Below, piece by piece: positions 33,659 to 44,395 of a stretch of 64,000 bases of DNA. The translations under genes were made by a program, and so were the position numbers. Within the stretch, counting starts at the first letter, position 1; every line of letters begins with the position of its first letter. Under the pieces are notes generated by a model that was given only the letters and a program-made list of their open reading frames with translations, was not told the DNA's origin and did not search any database. The stretch spans positions 59,808,474 through 59,872,473 of the forward strand of contig NC_084843.1 in NCBI RefSeq assembly GCF_033115175.1. Reading direction: 5' to 3'. The stretch is from Lepus europaeus (Eukaryota > Chordata > Mammalia > Lagomorpha > Leporidae).

Positions 33659-33961
33659 TAATCTACCCATCTTTCAAGAACATAGTATTCGGGGGACTCC
33701 AGCTCAAAATCACAGCCGAGGAGGGAGCCCTGGAGTCGTGACTCTCGGCTGAGAAACCCTTGCCCATTTTCCCCGTGGAGGAATACAGGAAAGCCCATCT
33801 CACGTAAACAGGGGTACCAGGAAGGACTGCAGAGAAGAGAGCCAGCACCGTTCAGGTTTTCTTACAAGAGAGAGACTACGGAGCATCAGAACAGCTCGTC
33901 AGACCATGAGGGTCTCTAGGGAGATGCCAACAAGACCAATGAGAACTTTAACAATGTTTCC

Positions 33962-34247
33962 TTAAAATATTTGGAAACCAGATAGGGAGCGAGAGAGAGA
34001 AAATAGATCTTCAAAGGTTCAGTCCTCACATGGCCACAACTGACAGGGCTGGGCCAGGCCAAAGCCAGGAGCCAGGAATTCCATCAGTTGTGTGTCAGGA
34101 GCCCAAGTACTTGGGCCATCATCTGCCTCCGAGGTGCATTAGCTGGGAGCTAGATAGAAAGAGGAATAGGCAGGACTTGAACCAGTTGCATGTGGTATGC
34201 AGGCTTCCCAAGCATTGCTTTAACCGGCCGAACCACAATGCCTGGCC
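33962..34247 (-). mobile_element. CSINE, diverged
   Basis: Reverse body (GGCCACAACTGACAGGGCTG) with head ending CCGAACCACAATGCCTGGCC. Confidence 0.75.
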
Positions 34248-34259
34248 CTAACTTACCAT

Positions 34260-35474
34260 CTCAAAATGAAGTAAAGTGGCTTTTTAAAATGACAGAATCT
34301 GTGAAACCACAGTGTAAGCCATGATTGTAAAAATTAAGAAATTAGATAATTAGGTAAAAAGAAAATCTGAATGAAGTTTGCATATTATTTAGTAAAGGAA
34401 AACATTTCTAAAAATCAAAAACCATTTCAGAAATGAAAATGCTTAGAGTGAATAATTAATGTAAATAATGTTAACAGAAATGAAAGATGAAAAAATAGGC
34501 AAATTTAAAAAAAAATAATAACTAGAGAATAGGAAAAAAGATATGAAAGTGATAGATACAGAAAATAGAGAAGATCCAACCCATGTATAAATGAGGTGTT
34601 CAAGAAGAAAACGAAAGCAACGGGGCAGAATACACGCAGTCGTAGTGAAAAAGCACTTTCTCCTCTGATGAAACAAGTAGACAACAATAACATCAGTAAG
34701 ACGCGAAAGATTTTTTTTTTTTTTTTGACAGGCAGAGTGGACAGTGAGAGAGAGAGAGAAACAGAGAGAAAGGTCTTCCTTTGCCGTTGGTTCACCCTCC
34801 AATGGCCGCCGCGGTAGCGCGCTGCGGCCGGCGCACCGCGCTGATCCGATGGCAGGAGCCAGGTGCTTATCCTGGTCTCCCATGGGGTGCAGAGCCCAAA
34901 CACTTGGGCCATCCTCCACTGCACTCCCTGGCCACAGCAGAGAGCTGGCCTGGAAGAGGGGCAACCGGGACAGGATCGGTGCCCCGACCGGGACTAGAAC
35001 CCCGTGTGCCGGCGCCGGAGGATTAGCCTGTTGAGCCACGGCGCCGGCTGCGAAAGATTTTAACAACACAATTAGAAATTGACCCAAGTGATATACATAG
35101 GGCGTTTCACCCACTTGTCAAAGAAATACACCTTCCTTTTCAAGCAGACACTGAGCAGTTCTCTAAATTGGCCATGTACCAAGGCACAAATTCAGTGCCC
35201 AAAATGTTAATGGGTTAAAAAGTGTCAGAGAATATTCCATTACTCCATGGATTAAGCAAGAAATAAATAAGAAGAATCAAAAGCAAAATATTAAAATATT
35301 TTGAAATTATTAGTATGATTCAAAGTAACTCCCAAAGTGAAGAAAAAGTCAGAAAATAACTTTGCCTGAATGATAAATACATAACATACCACACTACGTG
35401 GGTGCAACTAGTGTCATGCTTAGAGGTAAATTTATCGTCTTAAATGCACATAGCAAAGGAGGAGGATTTAATAT
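34260..35474 (+). mobile_element. L1 ORF2-region fragment, part 1
   Basis: A-rich sense L1 text includes CTTTTCAAGCAGACACTGAG, ACCAAGGCACAAATTCAGTG and GTCATGCTTAGAGGTAAATT. It is interrupted by a CSINE (34714-35049) and by the solo LTR at 35475. Stops and frameshifts are frequent, so no product is expected. Confidence 0.7.
34714..35049 (-). mobile_element. Young CSINE with target-site duplication
   Basis: The direct repeat GCGAAAGATTT lies at 34703-34713 and 35050-35060. It is of the TTTGACAGGCAGAGTGGACA subfamily and CpG-rich (for example GGCCGCCGCGGTAGCGCGC), so it is a recent insertion. Confidence 0.93.
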
Positions 35475-35981
35475 TGTGGGAGGCCAGACTACGCCAGCCC
35501 AAAATACGCCTCTTTAAGCATAAGGATTATTTTAAGCTGATTATTTTGAGAAACTACAGACACAGGAGAAGCTCTAAAAACAGAACAGAAATTATCCTCT
35601 TGTAAGAGAAGTGTGAGTCTATAAAAGACTCCACTTGTTCAAGTGTCTGCTGCTCAGCCCCAGGATGAATGACGTCAGAGAAGGTGCTGACTTAACCCTG
35701 CAGAACGCAGCCCCCCTGCCGCACTGCTCCGTCCCAGGTCACCGCTCTCACTGGCTTTCTCCACAGCCTGCCTTCTTTGTTTCAGTTGAAGATGATAGTC
35801 AGGCCGGGACTCGAGCCACCTCTTTGAGAGTTAGTAATGTCTCCTGGATAGCTCATGTATGCATGAGGTATACATGCTATTAAACTTCTGTTTGTTATCC
35901 TCTTGCCAACCTGTCTTTTGTTTTGAGGATCTGCCCCAACTAAGAACTATGAAGGGTAGGGAGAAAATTGTGTTTCCTCTC
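35475..35981 (+). mobile_element. Solo LTR (507 bp)
   Basis: It starts TGTGGGAGGCCAG, has a TATA box TCTATAAAAG at 35618-35627 and an ATTAAA poly(A) signal near 35878, and divides a sense L1. TTTAATAT occurs directly on both sides (35467-35474 and 35982-35989). The right end is not a clean CA, so the true duplication may be only the inner AATAT. No retroviral genes are present; this is consistent with recombination of a provirus to a solo LTR. Confidence 0.72.
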
Positions 35982-35989
35982 TTTAATAT

Positions 35990-36486
35990 CTATATAAATC
36001 AGCATATCCATCTAAGTATGTAAAAAAGGAAAAACAGATTGAATCCAAACAGTGGAGGAACGAAGTAACAGAAAAAGCAGAATTTAATGAAACAGAAAGC
36101 AAATATGCTATGAAGAAAATCAGCAACACCACAGTTGGTTTTTAAAAATAACAAATAAAACATTAACCCTTTGTAAGATATAAATGGAGAGGAGGCACAA
36201 ATTAGCAATACCAAAAAATGAAAAAGGAGACATTACTACAGAGCCTATATTCATTAAAAAAAACCATGATGAGCAACTTTATGCCAAGAAATTTGACAAT
36301 TTAGATAAATTAATACATTTCCTTAAAACAATAGCTTATCAAAACTAACATGGAAACATTTAAAAATTAGAATAAGCCTATAGCTAGGAAATAAGTGATT
36401 TTTTTGTTTTTTAAATTGAGATTTGCATACCATAAAATTCACTCCTCTAAAATGTAAAATTCTGTGGCATTCAGCACATCCACAAA
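35990..36486 (+). mobile_element. L1 ORF2/3' fragments, part 2
   Basis: It resumes the sense L1 (GGAACGAAGTAACAGAAAAA, GATGAGCAACTTTATGCCAA). From about 36411 the text ATTTGCATACCATAAAATTC is a reverse-oriented L1 3'-UTR type, so at least two L1 pieces adjoin here. Confidence 0.65.
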
Positions 36487-36788
36487 AATTTTACTTGAAA
36501 GGCAGATTCAGAGAGAGAGAGAGAGAGAGAGAGATCTTCCATCTGCGGGTTCGCTCTCCAAATGCCCACAGCAGCCAGAGCCAGGCCAAGCTGAAGCCAG
36601 GGGCCTGGAACTCCATCCAGGTCTCCTATGTGGGTCACAGGGATGCAGGTAGTTGGGTCATTTTCCACTGCTTTCCCCAGCATGTTCGCAGAGAGCTGGA
36701 TCAGAAGTGGAGGAGCCAGGACTCGAACTGGCGCCCATATGGGATGCTGGCACTGCAGGTGGAGGCTTAATGTACAGCGCCAGCTCCA
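36487..36788 (-). mobile_element. CSINE
   Basis: Tail TTTTACTTGAAAGGCAGATT, GA run, reverse body and head ending ATGTACAGCGCCAGCTCC. Confidence 0.85.
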
Positions 36789-37855
36789 ACAGTTACATTG
36801 TAAAATGGTATTGAGAGCATCTACTGGGGGCAGACACTGTGTTAAACACCCAGTGTGCATTATCTCATTTAATCTTGAAGCCTACATAAGGTCCCATAGC
36901 TGGGATTTGAGCTCTGATTGGCTGCATCCAGAACCCTTGTCCTTAACCACGTAGAGCAGTTGGGGTGATGAGCCTGGAGAAGCAGTTCTTGCCTGAGCAC
37001 TCCGTGGCCCTGTTACCCCTTCTGCAGCGGAGGGAAGTGAGACAGGTTGTATAGCCCCCAGGAAGCAGAGCTGGGGCGGACACAGCCTGTGTGTGGCCCT
37101 GGAGCTCCCTGGGAGCAGGACTCTCATGAAGCGAACGAGGTGCTGCTGGCCAGGGAACGGGAGAGCCGGTGTCCAGACCACTCCCGGTGTCCACTTCTCG
37201 TCCTGTCCATATCCAGGGCTGCAGTGAGGGTCAAAGCTGGGGCCCATGGAGATGCCCTAGGAACTGGCAGGCCCCGGTGTGCAAACACTGGCAGGGGTGT
37301 GGCTGTGTGTGTGTGGGGGTCCTCACTGCTGTCCAGCGCAGCCGCGCAGCAGAGGGAGGAGGTCAGCCCTGGGTGCCCAGACTCAAGGCTAGACCCTCAG
37401 GTAGAGGGAGGCAGGCCTTCCCAAGCCAGAACGGGTGCGCATCCCGCCGCGGCAGTTTGAGGACACTCGGGTCTCTGCTGTACCGCAGACGGACCCGAGA
37501 CTGTACATCAGCCTGTTCTTGGCGGATGCTTGTGCTGTGTCTCGGGATTACGTTACACATCTAACTTCATACAGCACAGTATTCACTGGCTCTTTTGCAA
37601 AAAGGCTTAACCATGCTCCTGACATTTTACCACAAGGTTTTGGGAATGGTTTTAGAATCTTCTTTTTCACGCTGCATATATAAACCAAATTAGCTTGTTT
37701 GTTGCAATGATCCTCGTTACGCACTCTGATCATGACTGTCAGATTTGCGAACTATCAGGAGTAAATTAACCACAACTATTAAAAGAAAAAAGCTGTCCTA
37801 TCACAAGAATGACACCCTTTTGTAGAGGCTCTTTCTCCAGGAGGAAAGGGTGGGA
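36789..37855. other. Unique intergenic stretch
   Basis: An L2/MIR-like phrase (GAGCATCTACTGGGGGCAGA) lies near 36813. The rest is unique, and no exon is supported. Confidence 0.45.
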
Positions 37856-37859
37856 GCTG

Positions 37860-37995
37860 CGGCGCGTGCGCACTGGGGTGGGAACCCAGCTGCTGGAGCA
37901 TGCGCATTGTGTGTGTGTGGGGGGAAGGGAGCAGCTGCTAAAGCATGCGCACTGGGGAGGGGCGAGCAGCTGCTGGAGCATGCGCACTGAGAACG
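37860..37995. repeat. CpG-bearing degenerate minisatellite with GCATGCGCA cores
   Basis: Units of the form AGCAGCTGCTGGAGCATGCGCACTGG recur. The TGCGCA core occurs at 37867, 37901, 37946 and 37981 (spacing 34, 45 and 35). Each core resembles half or more of the NRF-1 binding motif. A short GT run and a G run separate units. Confidence 0.75.
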
Positions 37996-38332
37996 GGGGG
38001 GGGGTCTGTCGGGTCCTTGGCTGGCTCCCGTGTGGTGTGTCCGTGGAGCGAGTGTGTTATTTTACCCTCCGCTTCTCAGTCTAAAAGGGAGGTTTTCAGT
38101 CCTTTTATGTTTGAATGTTGTCTAGAGATGCCCCGAAATTTTTAAAAAGTCAACTCTGAACACTTGATGTGGGTTACTAGGTGCTGGTAGGCGTGGGAGG
38201 GATACAGGTTTTAGGATAAAAATAAGGAAAGCTGGGTGTGGGTCATTACTTGTCAGAAAAAGAAATGTGAGTAAATGTCATTTTAAGTGTACAGGCAGCG
38301 GCGTTTGTTTTGGTCTGGGATAGTTGGAAAAC

Positions 38333-38612
38333 TTTTTTTTTTTTTTTTTTGAGTATAGACAGATTTATTGTTAAAAGTAAATAGCAAATATACCTTAAAA
38401 TCGTTCTTTGGAGACACGTGTGACGGCGCCTGGAGGAGATCGGAGGTGGGCAGTGAGGGGCAGAGGTATCTGCCTGTGGCTGGGCTCCAGGTGGGGCTGG
38501 GGTGGTGAGTGTGGCCTCCTTAGGCGGGTAAGTGTGGGGCTCCCTGTGCATGGTGTTCAGCTGTCTGCTTGCCTGCCAGGCCATGACTGCCCCCTGTAAT
38601 TCCCGAGCAGCC
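38333..38612 (-). pseudogene. Short polyadenylated retrocopy of unknown origin
   Basis: Read on the minus strand, non-SINE sequence ends with AACAATAAATCTGTCTATAC followed directly by an 18-A genomic tract (T run at 38333-38350). That is a polyadenylation signal at the right distance from a poly(A) tail, the mark of a retroposed mRNA 3' end. GGAAA-containing sequence occurs at both limits, but I see no perfect target-site duplication. An 80-odd codon frame crosses it; I do not recognise the parent gene. Confidence 0.5.
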
Positions 38613-39136
38613 AGGAAAGTTTGGTTAAGTGGTTAGGTGCAGCCATGGGGGCCAGAGGGGAAGGGGAGCGAGGCACTGATAGAGAGGGGAGATTGCGGGG
38701 TGAGGGTGGGGGCCGTGGCCCCTGGGACGGCTTTGTTCGCTCATCAGCTTTCCCAAGGTGCTGGCAGAACTTAGGGTGGGGAGAAGGTAGTCTTTGGTCA
38801 TGGCGGTTAGGGCATGGGGGGAAGCGTCACTCCTCTGGGTTGGAAGAGTTAGGGACGTCCCGGGAACACAGGGTGTCTTCCTCTACGAAGGAGGTTCAGA
38901 GCAGTCACCCACATTGCAGGGACACTCCTGCACCCCTGCCTTCCCGTCCAGAGATGCGAGCTCACCACAGGTACCTTCGTGGCTCCTTGCGACTCCAGGC
39001 CAGGCGTCTGGGTGGCGCTGTGGGGGCTGTCGCTGCTTCCGTGTCTTGGTCTCTATGGCTTTTCCTTCCTCCTGACCTGTGCTCATCCAGACCTCTCCCC
39101 CGCTGCCCTGCAGGCTTCACCTCTGTGCCCACTCCC

Positions 39137-39630
39137 CTGTACAAGCCCCACTCTGCCAAGTGCGTGTGAAGCTATGTGGACAGTGGCACGTGTTGTGGGC
39201 CATGAAGTTGGCGGCCGTGGAACGTGGGCCAGCACAGCTGCTCTCGTGCCGGCCCGTGGCATGGGGCTGTGGCCAGCCTTACCCAGCCATCATGGTGGAT
39301 GCCAGCAGTCTCATCCTTGGCCACTTTCTCAGGAGACCTGGATCCCGGGGCTCACCAGGGGGTGAGTACCAGGGGCAGGTGCTGTGAGACGCTCTGCGGC
39401 AGGCGGTTTTCACATTGGGTGTGGGTGCCACAGGGACATAGGAACCTGTGTGTGTCCACTGGGAAGGAACCCATGTGTATCCACCGGGAAGGAACCCGAG
39501 TGGTGGAGGCTTATCATGTTCACACCCTCCCTGGTCATCCATGAGCTGGACACAACCATGTGAGCATGTGCCGGGGTGGACGGGGGCAGCAGCAGGAGGA
39601 GGGCAATCAGGGGGTACAGACAGGGGGCGC
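39137..39630 (-). pseudogene. Degenerate duplicate of PRF1 coding exon 2
   Basis: The segment aligns colinearly with PRF1 exon 2 (17011-17549) in the same orientation, at roughly 70% identity by eye. Shared blocks include CTGTACAAGC at the exon's 3' edge, GAAGTTGGC, GGTGAGT(G/A)CCAGGGGCAGG, AGGAACCTGTGTGTGTC, GGGAAGGA(G/A)CCCGAG and GCAGCAGCAGGAGGA. Breaks are several. One base is missing opposite the 3' part of the exon. About 80 bases net are lost. A roughly 25-base tandem duplication (39449-39498) shifts frame, and the start codon is absent. Weak similarity continues into flanking intron, so this is probably a genomic duplicate and not a retrocopy. I found no exon 3 remnant. Confidence 0.82.
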
Positions 39631-39632
39631 TA
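39621..39632 (+). promoter_or_regulatory. Strong CTCF-like core motif
   Basis: CAGGGGGCGCTA is an exact match to the core of the known CTCF consensus. It lies at the 5' edge of the PRF1-like pseudogene in the PRF1-ADAMTS14 interval. A motif match alone does not show binding. Confidence 0.45.
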
Positions 39633-39903
39633 GGGAGTGGGAGAGATGGGTCTCTCCCCTCTGGTCTCCTTCCCTCCTCTCAACCTGTGTGCATGCTTAG
39701 CACCCCTGTCTCAGCCATACCCAGCCCCCTGTCCAACACCTCCACCTGCTGGGGGAACGTGCCTGGGGTTGGCTCCTTGGCGGCCGCAGGGCGAGTGTGG
39801 GATGCAGAGCAGCTGAGAATGGTGTTGAATATTCTGGAAAAATCTCAGCTGTTGTCACCTCGTATATTCTGTGTCCCTTATTCTATTTTTTCTGCTTACT
39901 TTT

Positions 39904-40252
39904 ATTTTTTTTATTTTTTTATTTTTTGACAGGCAGAGTGGACAGTAGAGGGAGGCAGAGAGAAAGGTCTTCCTTTTTGCCGTTGGTTCACCCTCCAATG
40001 GCCGCCGCGGTAGGTGCGCTGCGGCTGGCGCACCGCGCTGATCCGATGGCAGGAGCCAGGTGCTTCTCCTGGTCTCCCATGGGGTGCAGGGCCCAAGAAC
40101 TTGGGCCATCCTCCACTGCACTCCCTGGCCACAGCAGAGAGCTGGCCTGGAAGAGGGGCAACCGGGACAGGATCGGTGCCCCGACCGGGGCTAGAACCCG
40201 GTGTGCCGGCGCCGCAAGGCGGAGGATTAGCCTGTTAAGCCACAGCACCGGC
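39904..40252 (-). mobile_element. Young CSINE with long target-site duplication
   Basis: TTTTTCTGCTTACTTTTA occurs on both sides (near 39887-39903 and 40253-40270). TTTGACAGGCAGAGTGGACA subfamily, CpG-rich. Confidence 0.93.
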
Positions 40253-40267
40253 TTTTTCTGCTTACTT

Positions 40268-40590
40268 TTAAAAAGGTTTATTTATTTATTTGAAAGGCAG
40301 AGCTGCAGAGAGACGGAGACACAGAGAGAAAGGTCCTTCACCTGCTGGCTCACTTCCCAAGTGGCTACAACGGCTGGAGCTGGGCCAGTCTGAAGCCAGA
40401 GGTTCTGAAGTCAGGAGCTTCTTCTGGTCTCCCACGTGGGTGCAGGGGCCCAAGCACCTGGGCCATCCTTCGCTGCTTTCCCAGGCCATTAGCTGGGAGC
40501 TGGATCAGAAACGGAGCAGCAGGACCCAAATCAGCGCCCGTTATGGGATGCTGGTGTCGCAGGCAGTGGCTTCACTGTGGCCCCTGAATC
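40268..40590 (-). mobile_element. CSINE
   Basis: It directly abuts the previous SINE. Tail AAAAAGGTTTATTTATTTAT and reverse body end near GTCGCAGGCAGTGGCTTCAC; the head is slightly clipped. Confidence 0.83.
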
Positions 40591-40975
40591 AGTCATTTCA
40601 ACGTGCTTTCCATGTAAGGCCGGAGCAGGAAGGCAGAACAATAGAAAAGCTGGTGGGTTCACATCAGGTACTTTGAGGTTCGTTTTTGAGGATTAAGTAA
40701 CGTAAGGATGCAAGGCAGAGGATACTGCACTGCCAGGCTGATGAGGGCTGGCCTGTTGGGGGAGTTGAGGAATGCTATTTCTCGTGATTTCTGGTGTTGG
40801 GGGCTCTTTGATGATATGGAACTTTGGCGTGAGTGACTCCATTTTGATGTCTGGTCTGGTCTCCTGCAGGAGCTGCCTACAAAACAGTGGCCCCCTGTAA
40901 ATGTCTCGCCCCCTGCCTCCCAGGCACTCAAACTTTACGTAGTTGATGATTAGCTTAGGTCATTTGCAGTGGTGG

Positions 40976-40978
<3 letters not shown>

Positions 40979-41015
<37 letters not shown>
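40979..41015. repeat. GA dinucleotide microsatellite
   Basis: About 18 uninterrupted GA units in otherwise unique sequence, so it is a likely length-polymorphic marker. Confidence 0.95.
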
Positions 41016-41019
<4 letters not shown>

Positions 41020-41889
41020 AGCGATTTCAGCTGCTCTCTTGGTCCTGGGGCTGGGGCGTGTGGACCCGTTTGGAAAATTCAATGAGGTCATTGCTTCCAA
41101 ATGGGAGGAGGTGTCCTCTTGCCCCGTCGGGGTAGGTTCTGGGAAGTGACAGCGCAAGGTGCTGGTTTTGGGTCTTGTAATGTGCAATCTGGAGTCTGAT
41201 CTGCTCCCTCCAGATTTGGGCCTCACTGTACTGTCATTGTCCCTGCACTTTGCTCTCTCCGTACCCTTGTCTTCTGCGGCTGGCTCCCTGTCGTGCTCCA
41301 CCCAAGGCCTCCACTCGCCTGCCCTGCTCCTGGGGAGTCATCTGGTGCCTGAGTCAGGGGCCCTGGGGAGGAACTTCTGTCCTGGTTCCCACCCCACCAC
41401 CTCGCAGCTTCCCAGCGCGGACTTGGCCAACTGACCCGGAGATCCTGCCCAGAACCATCCCCCGGGGTCTGCAGGGCTGTGGATGTGGGGCGGCTGGAGG
41501 ACCGGCTGGGCTCAGCTGCTTGGGGTTATAAAAAGCACAGCAGTGCCTGTGGTGGGTGGTGACTCACGGTGGCCACGTGGGCTGTTACAGTCAGCTGCTG
41601 GGTGAGAAGATGGCTGTTGAGTCCCACTTACTTCCCGAGGCTTGACCTCGCAGGCCCATGACACCCTGTCTTACATCCTGCTCTGGCTGCAGGGCCATTT
41701 CTGCCCGGAGCACAGGACTTCCTCTGCACCTAGTGTCCCTCCTGAGCGCGGGCTCTGGGCCAGCCCCGCCATGGCTCTGTGGCAGGCCTCGCGCTCAGAG
41801 GGAGCTTTCCGCAGCTCACAGCGTGGCGAGAACCAACAACCTGCCTGTTTGCAGACCCCACCGGGGCACAGGGAGGGTGGATTTTGGTG

Positions 41890-42035
41890 TCTGATGAGCT
41901 GACTCCCATCCCAGCTGTGCCACTTACTAGCTGTGTGACCTTGAACTGGTTATTTAACTTCCCCAAACTTCAGTCTGTCTTGTCTGTACAGTGGGGAACC
42001 ATACCTACTGGGCGTGGATTGCTTGAATAAAAACG
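41890..42035 (+). repeat. MIR remnant
   Basis: CTAGCTGTGTGACCTTGAAC, TTTAACTTCCCCAAACTTCA and ACAGTGGGGAACCATACCTA are the standard MIR core in order. Confidence 0.8.
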
Positions 42036-43279
42036 GCAAAATTGATTTTACCTGATGGTGTGTCCCTGGGAAAGATGTTCTCCCTGTACCAGGGGCACGG
42101 CCAGCCCTTCTAGTAGCCAGCGTGGCCCACGCTTGGCTCCACCAGTGTGTCACTCTGCCTGTTACCGTGTGGTGGGATGGGGTCTCTCCCTGGGGGCCTT
42201 TCTGCTTAAGCCTCGACCATGGTGGGGACAGTCCTCCCAGGAGCACTGACCGGGCGGGCCGGGTATTCTGTGCCGGTACTGTCCCGCCTCCCAGAGCCTG
42301 GCTAGGAGGTCCCCACACTAGAGCCAGTGTAGGCAGTGTACCCTGACCTGACCCCTAGTCCACATGCACTTCATGACCATTCAGAGTCTTAGAGGAATCC
42401 TTTGTCCCCCTGGAGAGCTTGTTCGCCCAGCCTGGAGAGCTGGGGGAGGGTTCACATCTCAGCACGTCCAGTGCAACACACATTTAGTGGACATTGGCTC
42501 TGGGCTGAGTATAAGGGCAGGAGGGACCCGTCTGAGAGAAAGCATAGGGAACCTTTGATGAGAAGTGTCAGGGGTCTCCTGGCGCTGTGCCAGGCTTCCG
42601 GAACCGTCCAGAATTCCCTCGTGCACTCGTCCATTGATTCCCCAGGTGCTCATGGAGCCCTGCTGTGTGCTGCACAGGAAGCAAAGGAGACCTTCTGGCT
42701 GCCATTGTCAGCCTGCGAGTAATAGCACTGGCAGCGCCAGAGCAGCTTGTGGCCAAGGAACGGACGCGGGGCAGAAGCGGGAGCACCGAGTGCTTGCTGG
42801 TGGGAGACAGCAGCTGCGTCTGTGCCCACCACAGTTTGAGGGAGGAAGGGGCCACCGAGCAAAGGCATTCTCCTAGCTGGCCAGGTGGACGCGGGAGGCG
42901 GGGCTGGGGGTAGGGGAAGGAGTCCCAGGCTGGGCGAGGCCTGGGGGCTGAGTCATGGCGCCTCAGGGCTCTGAGGCCGCAGAGGCTAGTTCATCTGCCC
43001 ACTCACGGCTGTGGTGCAGGGTGTGGAGGGGCTGCCAAGAGCAGCCAGCTGGTTGGCCACGGCCCCCTGACTCCCAGCGAATGGTGGACGTCATACTCCA
43101 CACCATCATTGCCGCTTGGTGCGTCATGGGCAGGTGGACGTCCAAGGCATCTGAACTGGACTGGTGGGTAGAGAGTGGGAGCAGACTCTCTGCTGGGGTC
43201 TGAGTGGCATGTTCTCCAGTGCCAGTCATACAGCAGGTGCTCAATCAATGTCCACGGCTAGCGAGTAAAGGCGTCTGTC

Positions 43280-43618
43280 CCTTTTTTTTTAGTTTAATTT
43301 TTTTTTATTTGACAGGTAGAGTTATAGACAGTGAGAGAGAGACAGAGAGAGAAAGGTCTTCCTTCCGTTGGTTCACTCCCCAAATGGCTGCCACGGACAG
43401 CGCTGTGCCGATCCGAAGCCAGGAGCCAGATGCTTCTTCCTGGTCTCTCCCACGTGGGTGCAGGGGCCCAAGCACCTGGGCCCTCCTCCACTTCCCTCCC
43501 AGGCCACAGCAGAGAGCTGGACTGGAAGAGGAGCAACCGGGACTAGAACCCGGTGCCCATATAGGATGCCAGCGCCGCAGGCAGAGGATTAACCAAGTGA
43601 GCCATGGTGCCGGCTCCC
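43280..43618 (-). mobile_element. Young CSINE with target-site duplication
   Basis: AAGGCGTCTGTC at 43268-43279 and AAGGCATCTGTC at 43619-43630 flank a complete reverse copy of the GACAGGTAGAGTTATAGACA subtype. Confidence 0.92.
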
Positions 43619-44395
43619 AAGGCATCTGTCGCTTTAGAGGACACACAGATGGCAGCTTTCGACTTCCGACCATCTGAGGTCAGGCTTGTGAAAGCGAGTC
43701 CCCAGGGCTGCACGTGGCTGTCGCTGCCTCCCCCAGTGTGGAAGAGGGCAGGTGCCCACCTGGCCGGCCTGTGTTTGGTGGGGTCCTCCCAGCCACTGAG
43801 GCCTGAGAGGGGGCAGCGCTGGCACCGCAGCCCTCCCTGGGCCCTGGGTCTTACTGAGCCTCTGGGCGTGGGCCAGGCTGCTGTCCTCAAGCTCTTCCCA
43901 GCAGGGCGTGCATATTCCTGTGCTCGTTTTCTACAGGGGGTCACGGCCCAGGGCGCCTCTTGGTGCAAAACTGGCTTGGACAGACAGGAAACTACCCCCG
44001 AGGTGCTATTTCAGGGCTGCTTCCCCACTGCCCTGAAAATATGCAGCACAGAATATTCTAGTTCTAGTTCTTCCAAAGCCAGGCTTCGGCACAGCCATTT
44101 CCTATGGATTGGTGAAATGTAGCATGCATCAAATTATGTGTTGTTATATTTTATGTTGATATATAACTTACATGTGTACACCTAATGATAGAATATGCTT
44201 TATATTCAATTACTAATATATTACTATATGGTAGTATATGATTTTATATATTACATAATGAAATGAATAGCATTATATAAATACTAAAATAGAAATTACA
44301 TATACAGCTGGAAAATGAAGACATGGACTTTAATACATATTTGCTGTCTTTTAAGAAGGCAGGACACTGTTATAGGCACACTTCCTACTCTTTGT
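43619..44395. other. Unique stretch with A/T-rich block
   Basis: 43630-44110 is ordinary mixed sequence. 44110-44390 is strongly A/T-rich (TATATAACTTACATGTG, ATTACTAATATATTACTATA). No gene is seen. Confidence 0.5.

Larger units (their letters stand above)
32166..33713. repeat. Large inverted duplication with ~420-bp arms
   Basis: The left arm 32166-32584 reappears inverted at 32940-33713, with a 355-bp spacer between. The match covers three blocks in reversed order: outer unique flank (GTGATTTTGAGCTGG through GAATACTATGTTCTTGAAAG), an entire CSINE, and inner unique flank (AGATGGGTAGGTGGAAG through TTTTCAGACTGA). The arms differ at only about a dozen sites outside length differences in the A-rich tail. 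A second, younger CSINE (about 32990-33337) interrupts only the right arm. Because unique sequence on both sides of the shared CSINE is duplicated, this is a DNA duplication and not two independent SINE insertions. Confidence 0.9.
40591..43279. other. Mostly unique intergenic stretch
   Basis: It holds a GA microsatellite and one MIR remnant, listed separately. L2-like text (TGATTCCCCAGGTGCTCATG) occurs near 42634. No exon is supported. Frames of up to about 120 codons are unrecognised. Confidence 0.45.

Noticed and set aside
34443-35114. 223-codon minus-strand frame
   Set aside because: It spans a CSINE and the complement of L1 sequence, so it is not a gene.
36789-39136. PRF1 exon 3 counterpart for the exon-2 pseudogene
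   Set aside because: I looked on the expected side and found no convincing similarity, only short chance matches.
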